A stretch of DNA of 5,159 nucleotides from Eubacteriales bacterium (lineage in GTDB: Bacteria; Bacillota; Clostridia; Lachnospirales; Lachnospiraceae). The position numbers and the translations under genes are program-made. The notes beneath the pieces were generated by a model. It was not told where the DNA came from. It did not search any database and saw nothing but the letters and a program-made list of their open reading frames with translations. Location: positions 1 through 5,159 of the forward strand of contig JAUNPT010000148.1 in NCBI GenBank assembly GCA_030536565.1, in the 5' to 3' direction. The first letter of the stretch is position 1. The number at the start of each line of letters is the position of its first letter. This document shows positions 1 to 5,159 of the stretch, one piece after another.

Positions 1-979
1 ATTATGAATCCTATTATCCCAAGTATGCCAATATAAGATGTAACATTTTCATTTAACCAGAATGTACCTGTTGAATATTTGTTGATTATTCTTTCTACAA
101 GTGCATTTCCATGTGAACTGTTTGGAATAAACAGCTGTATGATTTTCAATCCATAATACTCAGTTTCCATAAAGCCTGATCTTACTACTGCCTCACCATT
201 ATTCCCCTGTGAGAGCTTATAAATAACACCCGGAAGAATACTAAGTACCACAAAAATGCATATTCCTACAATTGCAAATATTGATTTTAAAACTGCTTTT
301 TTATCTTTATCCCTGAAAAACTTCACAAGTGCAGTTACAATAAGCATGTAACATGTAAAGAATGGATAATATGCAATTCCGTTGTTTGCAATAAGTATAC
401 AGAATAAAATCACAAAGTAATTTCTTGGATTTTTAAAAAAGCTTTTGTTAAATACTAATATATCTTTTCTCTCATATATCCAAAAACATAATAATACCGA
501 AAGTGGAACAAAGTAGCACTCTGTAAGTACTATATGACCAATTCCACGTAACACGATATATGGAGAAACTCCGAATACTGCTGATGTCAGTGATGCCAGC
601 CATGTGGAAATCCCACCAGAAAAAACACCCCAAGGAAATAGATGTTGACGGCCACACCAATATTTGGTGTAAGCACTGTACACACCTTTAGGAATAAATT
701 TCCGGCATTATGCATCATACTTGATGTAAAATCATAAAACTGTGCATCGTATGGTGCGCCCATTCTGTCTGTCTGCATGTTCCATGCCTGTTCATTGAAC
801 ATCTTTGCATTAACAAGCGTACTAAAATCATCTCCGCCCTGATATGTCATTGGTACATTCCAATCTATGTTCCAGAGCTTGTAACCATATATCAAAGTAG
901 CTGCAATTAATATACATACAACAACTGCACCTGCATATGTCCCCCAGTTCTTTTTAAAATGGTTTTTTATCTTTTCCAT
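1..979 (-). pseudogene. Polytopic membrane protein of a polysaccharide locus, frameshifted and cut by the window edge
   Basis: The ATG at 979-977 overlaps the stop of the preceding gene (TAATG), with an AGG at 991-989 as ribosome binding site. The first frame gives a short basic N-terminus, a membrane helix (about residues 14-32), then an external loop with GGDD (48-51), NMQTDRMGAPYDAQFYDF and AVNIYF. It then hits TGA at 587 (130 aa). A coding frame resumes shifted by one base from about 611 (GISTWLASLTSAVFGVSPYI) and stays open to base 1. That part carries VLRGIGH, NNGIAYYPFFT, IQLFIPNSSHG and several further hydrophobic helices. These motifs in this order match a family of large integral membrane proteins common in Firmicutes and other bacterial glycan loci, often annotated as hypothetical or YfhO-like. 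The acidic pair in the first loop resembles GT-C glycosyltransferases, so outer-face sugar transfer is plausible but inferred. The gene lacks one base (net, modulo 3) near 612-620; it may be a true pseudogene or an assembly error. The C-terminus lies outside the window. Confidence 0.8.
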
Positions 980-2154
980 TATGACTTACCTGCTTTCTCT
1001 ATTATCCTATCAAACTTCTCCATGATATCATCCCACTGGAAGTAATCCTCTACATATTTTCTGGCATTCCTGCACATAATCCCATATTCCTCTGGGTGAT
1101 TCATAATATAATTAAGGCAGCCTTCAAATTCAAAATAATTCTTATAATACAAACCGCCATTACTCTTAGTGCAGTGTCCTTTAAGCACATCACATATTCC
1201 GTTTACAATAACTGGCTTTGAAAGCGTCATTGCCTCTAAAACAGATATTGAAAGGCTCTCAAACTTAGACGGAAGAATAAGTGCCTTTGCACCTTTAATA
1301 CCATTGAATTTATCCTCCTCACTTACAAATCCAAGGCTGATAATATCCTTATGCTTAGGGACCTCGCACACTGCCTTACCCATAAGCACTAATTTCAAAT
1401 CACTCTTTACTCTCTTTTTGTACTCCATGAAGTAATTAAACATTCTTGGGCAGTCTTTGCCTTCATCTATGCGGCCTACATATATTATATAGTTATCCAG
1501 CTGATATTTTTTCTTAAATGCATCTGCATCTACAACATCTGGAACCTGAACTCCAACCCCCATTACCTCTCTTGGTATATCCTCTCTGTGGAAGATACTG
1601 TCAACAAGCTCCATTTCCTCGTCTGTCAGGAAAACATATGCCTTTGGTGCATTAAACACCTCTTTGTACATTTTGAAATGTATAAATGGCTCCTGATGGG
1701 CTGTTGGAATGAAGATAACCTTATCTCCTACCCTTGTTATACTCTTTACTGCCGGATAATAAAGATATGTTACGATAATAATTGCATCATATTCGTCCTG
1801 ATGCTCATCAACATAATCAACTAATTCTGGACAATATGGCCCCATCTGCTCTATCCACTGATCTGATAGTTCCTTATCTGCATCAGGATTTCTAAGCATC
1901 TGGGCGTCCAATGCTGAGAATATTTTCTGTACCCGTTCATGGTGTGTCTTGAACCTTCTTACTGTAACACCATTAATATTTTCTACGCCCTCTTTATAAT
2001 AGTTCGCCCAATTCACATACTCAATTGCACATGAAGTAAGGACTTCCACCTCATATCTGGCTTTCAGCTTTTCAGCAATCTGTCTGGAATATAATTCAGA
2101 CCCGCCATTTACTTCCAATCCATATCTCTGATTGATAATCGCAATCTTCTTCAT
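979..2154 (-). CDS. Glycosyltransferase family 4 (GT-B fold), paralogue of the gene just upstream
   Basis: A cytoplasmic or membrane-associated retaining glycosyltransferase expected to move a sugar from a nucleotide-sugar to a growing surface glycan. It is 391 aa from ATG 2154. An in-frame GTG at 2157 would add one residue, but GGAG at 2165-2162 is 7 nt from the ATG and only 4 nt from the GTG. The N-domain has a glycine-rich NGGSE loop (16-20), a KEGVEN...VRRF segment (54-68) and PTAHQEP (150-156). The C-domain has the GT4 nucleotide-sugar signature: GRIDEGK with R228 and K233, then E299 and E307 in the EX7E motif (FESLSISVLE), followed by SNGGLYY and YFEFEG. All expected GT4 catalytic and binding residues are present and the length is normal. 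The stop overlaps the start of the membrane-protein gene by one base. Donor and acceptor are unknown; the family assignment is firm. Confidence 0.95.
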   Translation of the reverse strand: MKKIAIINQRYGLEVNGGSELYSRQIAEKLKARYEVEVLTSCAIEYVNWANYYKEGVENINGVTVRRFKTHHERVQKIFSALDAQMLRNPDADKELSDQWIEQMGPYCPELVDYVDEHQDEYDAIIIVTYLYYPAVKSITRVGDKVIFIPTAHQEPFIHFKMYKEVFNAPKAYVFLTDEEMELVDSIFHREDIPREVMGVGVQVPDVVDADAFKKKYQLDNYIIYVGRIDEGKDCPRMFNYFMEYKKRVKSDLKLVLMGKAVCEVPKHKDIISLGFVSEEDKFNGIKGAKALILPSKFESLSISVLEAMTLSKPVIVNGICDVLKGHCTKSNGGLYYKNYFEFEGCLNYIMNHPEEYGIMCRNARKYVEDYFQWDDIMEKFDRIIEKAGKS

Positions 2155-2161
2155 CACTAAT

Positions 2162-2165
2162 CTCC
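2162..2165 (-). promoter_or_regulatory. Ribosome binding site that decides the start of the second paralogous glycosyltransferase
   Basis: GGAG is separated by 7 nt (ATTAGTG) from ATG 2154. The in-frame GTG immediately before that ATG would sit only 4 nt away, so the ATG is preferred. The surrounding string ATGGAGATTA also appears before the small coiled-coil gene. Confidence 0.6.
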
Positions 2166-2199
2166 ATTCTCTGATGTCAGCAGTAAAATGTACTTTTCT

Positions 2200-3396
2200 T
2201 TATTGTATCTGCGGAATATCAAAAAAATCTAAAAATCTTTCAATTATAATATCCCACTTAAAGTTATCAAGAACGTACTGTCTTCCATTCAATCCCATCT
2301 GCTTTGCCTTTTGTGGATTGTTCATGACATATTTTAATGCTCCCTCAAATTCAAAATAGTCCTTAAAATACAATCCTCCATTAGACTCCTGTGCAAAATT
2401 AGTAGTCACCTTGCAGGCTGAATTAACAAGAACAGGTCTTTCACATAACCAGCTCTCCATAATCACAATTGAAAAGCTTTCATTTTTTGATGGCTGGCAT
2501 AAAAGCTCAGCTCCTGCACATGCATCATATTTGTCCTGAATATCAACAAATCCAAGGTCTATAACATCTGTACTCACGCAGTCAGAGCCTTCTATTTTCC
2601 CCCCTCCAATCAGTATAAGCTTTAAATTACCAAATTCTTCTTCATTTCTTTTTTTAAATTCGGCAAAATACTGTATGAGTGTATTTATATTTTTTGCACT
2701 GTCCTTACGTCCCGCATATATTATATACGGATCTTTTATATGATATTTTTCTTTAAATCTTTCTGCATCATACTCAAAATCGGTTTCCAATCCCTCACCG
2801 AGAACTCTCTGTTTTACATGCGTAAGGTCATATATCCCATTGGCAAGCTCCATCTCCGGCTTTGCATGGAATATCATACCTCCAAGATATTTGAACTGTT
2901 CCTTGAATTTTCTAAAATACGCGTAATTTTCATCATGAAGGCATGGAATCAGCACTGATTTATATGGACATGCCTGCATTCCATAATAGGTTGTTCCAAA
3001 CATGTATGGTATAAATACAAATCTGTGGTATTCTTCACTATGATAATACAAGTAATCGTACATATCCGGACTGTTTACCATTTCTTTAAGAAATATATCT
3101 TCTTCCTCCGCCGTTATGTTTTCATCATGCATTAACTTATGATTAATCTTATGGAATAAATCCATATTCCCTTTTCTTACCTTAAACCGTCTTACGGGAA
3201 TATCATCTATGATTTCTACGCCTTCCTTAAAATAATTCTCTGTCCAGTCGGCAGTGAACTCTTTCACACATGTAGTAATAATCTCCACAGGAATATTTTT
3301 TTCATGAAAATGCTTTATGATTCCTCTCAGCTCCTGCTCGGCACCACCTTTGATTTCCTTATGATACCATGGAATTACAAACCCTATCTTCTTCAT
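2200..3396 (-). CDS. Glycosyltransferase family 4 (GT-B fold), first of a paralogous tandem pair
   Basis: A 398-aa GT4 enzyme, probably adding one sugar of the same polymer as its neighbours. The N-domain opens MKKIGFVIPWYHKEIKGGAE, with the glycine-rich loop at 17-20, and continues to KEGVEIIDDIPVRRF (57-71) and IPCLHDEN (150-157). The C-domain has YIIYAGRKDSAKN with R230 and K235, and the EX7E pair E306/E314 in NESFSIVIME, followed by SNGGLYF and DYFEFEG (346-351). The active-site set looks complete. Many landmarks recur at equivalent places in the next gene (KEGVE, VRRFK, YIIY.GR, SNGGLY, YFEFEG), so the two arose by duplication. They have diverged well beyond a recent copy, which suggests different sugars or linkages (inference). 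The ATG is 7 nt after the TGA of the preceding gene. Its likely ribosome binding site, AAGGA at 3412-3408, lies inside the last codons of that gene with a rather long 11-nt spacing, so coupled translation is likely. Confidence 0.95.
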   Translation of the reverse strand: MKKIGFVIPWYHKEIKGGAEQELRGIIKHFHEKNIPVEIITTCVKEFTADWTENYFKEGVEIIDDIPVRRFKVRKGNMDLFHKINHKLMHDENITAEEEDIFLKEMVNSPDMYDYLYYHSEEYHRFVFIPYMFGTTYYGMQACPYKSVLIPCLHDENYAYFRKFKEQFKYLGGMIFHAKPEMELANGIYDLTHVKQRVLGEGLETDFEYDAERFKEKYHIKDPYIIYAGRKDSAKNINTLIQYFAEFKKRNEEEFGNLKLILIGGGKIEGSDCVSTDVIDLGFVDIQDKYDACAGAELLCQPSKNESFSIVIMESWLCERPVLVNSACKVTTNFAQESNGGLYFKDYFEFEGALKYVMNNPQKAKQMGLNGRQYVLDNFKWDIIIERFLDFFDIPQIQ

Positions 3397-3403
3397 ATCA
3401 ACA

Positions 3404-4480
3404 TCAATCCTTCTTGTTCAAAAATGCTGTAAGATAGCCTTTAAACATCTCCGCTATCTTATCATACTCAAAATCCACAAGCCGCTCTCTCTGTCTTTCA
3501 ACAATCTGTTTTCTAAGACTCTTATCCTTTACAAGCCTGTCTATACAGCCTGCCGTAAAAACGGGATCATTATTATCTATCAGCATACCACTGCCTCCAA
3601 GCGTTCCCGCAACAGCAGTAGTATCGTATGCAATAACTGGCACATCAAAAATCATCGCCTCAACAAGCGGAACACAAAATCCTTCATGCTCACTCATACA
3701 AAGGAATACATCTGCCGTCCTGTAATATGCCAGTATGCTGTCAAACTTTTTATGTCCTGTCATGATAACATCTCTGATTCCAAGTCTTCTTATATAATCT
3801 ATAAGCCTTTTGTAATACACATCTTCCGGCTTGTATGAGCCTGCAAGAATAAGTTTTGCTTTAGGATTGTATAATTTTTTATAATAATAAAATGCTGCAA
3901 TAATATTTTCCTGCTTTTTATTAGGAGCAATTCTTCCAGCAAACAGGATATTCGTATATCCGTCGCTGCATTCTTTAATTGTTACTTTGTTAGGCTTCTT
4001 TAAATAATCCTTTAACGGAATTATAATTGGAAGCACATCAATCGGGCATGTATATCCCATATCAATCAGATTCTGCTTATTAAATTCTGAATCAGCCAGA
4101 CAATAATCCATCTTATCCTTAAGATATTTGGCTCCCTCTAAACCCCATTCATTAATTCCTCTTATATAATTATCATTATTTTCAAAAAATTCTGGAGGTG
4201 TTACATTATGATATATCATAATTTTTCTGCATTTATATTCTGCTATATCAAAATTCAGCTGACTGCCTGTGGAAAAATGATAAATAATAACATCATCTGG
4301 TTCCACTGATTTTAGCTTATCAATAGAAAGCGCCACTTTACTGTCATATGGTGCAACAACGCTTTCCGCATATATCTTTGTATGATATCCCATGCTTTTT
4401 ATAACAGTCTTAAGCGCCACTGTATCATTACTTACTGCGTCACCATATGCGATTGTTGGTATTATCTGGATTATCTGCAT
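3404..4480 (-). CDS. Glycosyltransferase family 4, IYHN-TPPEFF subtype
   Basis: A 358-aa GT-B enzyme of family 4. The N-domain begins MQIIQIIPTIAYGDAVSNDT. Instead of the GG loop seen in the two downstream enzymes it has GDAVSND (13-19), which is usual for this subtype. Next come IIYHFSTGS (65-73) and IYHNVTPPEFF (89-99). The C-domain has NILFAGRIAPNKKQ with R183 and K188, and SEHEGFCVPLVEAM with the EX7E pair E266/E274, then GSGMLI. All expected GT4 residues are present. Proteins of this subtype are commonly annotated as RfaB-like or mannosyltransferase-like, but the sequence does not fix the donor sugar. The start is the only reasonable one because the first beta strand follows at once. The ribosome binding site is weak: AAAGG at 4498-4494 lies 13 nt away. 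The gap to the upstream small gene is 28 nt with no terminator. Base composition matches the neighbours. Confidence 0.94.
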   Translation of the reverse strand: MQIIQIIPTIAYGDAVSNDTVALKTVIKSMGYHTKIYAESVVAPYDSKVALSIDKLKSVEPDDVIIYHFSTGSQLNFDIAEYKCRKIMIYHNVTPPEFFENNDNYIRGINEWGLEGAKYLKDKMDYCLADSEFNKQNLIDMGYTCPIDVLPIIIPLKDYLKKPNKVTIKECSDGYTNILFAGRIAPNKKQENIIAAFYYYKKLYNPKAKLILAGSYKPEDVYYKRLIDYIRRLGIRDVIMTGHKKFDSILAYYRTADVFLCMSEHEGFCVPLVEAMIFDVPVIAYDTTAVAGTLGGSGMLIDNNDPVFTAGCIDRLVKDKSLRKQIVERQRERLVDFEYDKIAEMFKGYLTAFLNKKD

Positions 4481-4508
4481 TAATTAAACCACGCCTTTCT
4501 GATTCATC

Positions 4509-4931
4509 TTACTGCTCTGACTTTGCCGATTTTTCCAAATCAGCTATCTTTTGCTTTAACTCTTTTATCTCATCATCCTGTTCTTCAATATAACAATTCA
4601 TCTGATTCATCATTCTAACAAGAGAAGCGTTGAATCCGTCCTGTGAGATAACAATTGGTTCAACAAAAAAGTATACAAGCTTTCTTATAACCTTCTTGAA
4701 GAACACGCTTATTCTCCCTCCCTGAAGCGGTCTGTATGCCTGAACATTCCACTCATGGTTTATAATAAAGATTTCCTCGTTAAATTTCACCTTATCAAAC
4801 TTAGTGACCTGAGCTGCTCCTGCGTCCATTACCACATCATCAAAGCTCAGCATATCATTGGTATACCCTTTTTTCTGAATATCTTCTCTTATTTCGCTCA
4901 TAATAGACTTAACATCAATTGTCTCTGCCAT
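4509..4931 (-). CDS. Small amphipathic-helix and coiled-coil protein of a polysaccharide locus
   Basis: A 140-aa protein with no catalytic motif that I can see. It opens MAETIDVKSIMSEIREDIQK, a charged helix. It then has FNEEIFIINHEWNV (50-63), YRPLQGGR (66-73), a basic amphipathic stretch VFFKKVIRKLVYFFVEPIV (76-94), FNASLVRMMNQM (100-111) and a C-terminal coiled coil (about 112-136) with hydrophobic positions I115, I122, L125, I129 and L132. From memory, the YRPL...FFKK..RK...EPIV...FNA segment occurs in polysaccharide-cluster proteins of Firmicutes, often before a methyltransferase or glycosyltransferase domain; here it stands alone. A peripheral membrane scaffold for the downstream enzymes is an inference. 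The start is taken at ATG 4931 because GGAG at 4941-4938 is 6 nt away. An in-frame ATG at 4943 would add four residues but has no usable ribosome binding site. It is the first intact gene of the run. Confidence 0.82.
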   Translation of the reverse strand: MAETIDVKSIMSEIREDIQKKGYTNDMLSFDDVVMDAGAAQVTKFDKVKFNEEIFIINHEWNVQAYRPLQGGRISVFFKKVIRKLVYFFVEPIVISQDGFNASLVRMMNQMNCYIEEQDDEIKELKQKIADLEKSAKSEQ

Positions 4932-4937
4932 ATTAAT

Positions 4938-4941
4938 CTCC
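4938..4941 (-). promoter_or_regulatory. Ribosome binding site that decides the start of the coiled-coil protein
   Basis: GGAG is placed 6 nt before ATG 4931 and overlaps the alternative upstream ATG at 4943-4941. The alternative start has only CTGGA directly abutting it, with no spacing, so initiation at 4931 is favoured. Confidence 0.6.
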
Positions 4942-5044
4942 ATTCCAGCATCTATGCTTAATTTCTTTCTATCTGTTTATTAACACCAACACATATCCTT
5001 GTCTGGCTCATAATTTATCTGTTAGAAGTTTGCATATATGAAGC

Positions 5045-5065
5045 CATATGTTGCTCCAACATACG
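5045..5065 (-). promoter_or_regulatory. Short inverted repeat or hairpin in the leader
   Basis: On the minus strand CGTATGTTG, GAG, CAACATATG forms a 9-bp stem (eight Watson-Crick pairs and one G-U) with a 3-nt loop. No T-run follows on either strand, so it is not a standard intrinsic terminator. It could be an RNA hairpin in the transcript leader, a protein-binding palindrome, or chance within the remnant reading frame. Confidence 0.35.
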
Positions 5066-5159
5066 CTAACTGCAGTATTGCCAGTATTAGACAATTTTAT
5101 ATCGTCAATCTGATTAATTTTGGTTTTGATGCAATAATTTCTCTTATCTTGACATTTCT

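Larger units (their letters stand above)
4932..5159 (-). other. Leader or decayed region upstream of the operon, possibly with the 3' end of another gene
   Basis: No intact gene is visible here. Reading from 5159 in the first minus frame gives 20 codons (including REIIASKPKLIRLTI), then TAA at 5099-5097. The same frame continues with a 24-residue hydrophobic stretch (LILAILQLAYVGATYGFIYA) to TAA at 5024-5022. It could be the tail of an upstream gene ending at 5097, or a membrane-protein remnant with a nonsense codon. A second minus frame is open from 5157 to TGA at 5010-5008 but gives an unremarkable peptide. A weak promoter-like pair exists: CAGACA at 5005-5000, 17 nt, then TAATAA at 4982-4977 preceded by TG. 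I would not rely on it. AATACTG occurs twice nine bases apart (5088-5082, 5079-5073). Confidence 0.35.

Noticed and set aside
613..630. Programmed -1 ribosomal frameshift at the T6 run (transcript GTG TTT TTT CTG)
   Set aside because: It does not fit the X XXY YYZ slippery heptamer, because the P-site tRNA would have to re-pair with GTT. There is no obvious downstream stem-loop, and the apparent loss of a loop segment fits a deletion better.
472..660. 62-aa minus-strand open frame starting with TTG across the frameshift site
   Set aside because: It is the third frame. Its peptide matches neither the upstream nor the downstream part of the membrane protein, and it is explained by the frameshifted gene around it.
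1169..2359. Plus-strand open frames at 1169-1435, 1588-1824 and 2132-2359
   Set aside because: They are antisense to well-supported glycosyltransferase genes, with no ribosome binding site and no protein-like motifs.
2740..2958. Plus-strand 72-aa open frame
   Set aside because: It is antisense to the middle of a complete GT4 gene and arises from its AT-rich codons.
4755..4961. Plus-strand 68-aa open frame
   Set aside because: It is antisense to the small coiled-coil gene and has no features of its own.
4977..5005. Promoter CAGACA / 17 nt / TAATAA before the first gene
   Set aside because: Only 4 of 6 bases match at -35 and 3 of 6 at -10. In AT-rich DNA this is too weak for a separate feature, so it is only mentioned in the leader entry.
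5073..5088. Direct repeat of AATACTG with 9-nt period
   Set aside because: There are only two short copies, which is likely chance and not enough for a repeat array or iteron set.

Overview
The window is 5.2 kb of AT-rich DNA in which every credible gene lies on the minus strand, so the genes are transcribed from right to left. The low GC content, the protein style (Lys/Ile/Tyr-rich, GGAG-type ribosome binding sites) and the gene content suggest a Gram-positive Clostridia genome, most likely a Lachnospiraceae-type gut or rumen bacterium. This taxonomic call is an inference from overall character. The locus looks like the middle of a cell-surface polysaccharide (capsule, exopolysaccharide or cell-wall glycan) biosynthesis operon.

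In transcription order: (i) 5159-4932 is a short leader or decayed region with no intact gene. It has a 21-nt hairpin and possibly the 3' tail of an upstream gene. (ii) 4931-4509 is a small protein with a conserved amphipathic-helix segment and a C-terminal coiled coil. (iii) 4480-3404 is a family-4 glycosyltransferase (GT4) of the type with an 'IYHNVTPPEFF' N-domain motif. (iv) 3396-2200 and (v) 2154-979 are two adjacent GT4 enzymes that are clearly paralogous to each other. (vi) 979-1 is a large polytopic membrane protein, of a family common in such loci and possibly a GT-C-type transferase. It runs off the left edge and is interrupted by a frameshift near position 612-620.

The genes are tightly packed: gaps of 28, 7 and 45 nt, then a 1-nt TAATG stop/start overlap. 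This supports one transcript and translational coupling. The likely division of labour is that the three cytoplasmic GT4 enzymes add successive sugars to a lipid-linked or nascent glycan at the membrane face. The small coiled-coil protein may organise or tether enzymes, and the membrane protein may modify or transfer sugar on the outer face. Acceptors and sugars cannot be read from the sequence.

The oddest features are the broken membrane-protein gene, where the join appears to have lost a cytoplasmic loop as well as the frame, and the free-standing small protein, whose segment I know mainly as an N-terminal part of larger polysaccharide enzymes. I see no CRISPR array, RNA gene, insertion sequence or clearly new system.
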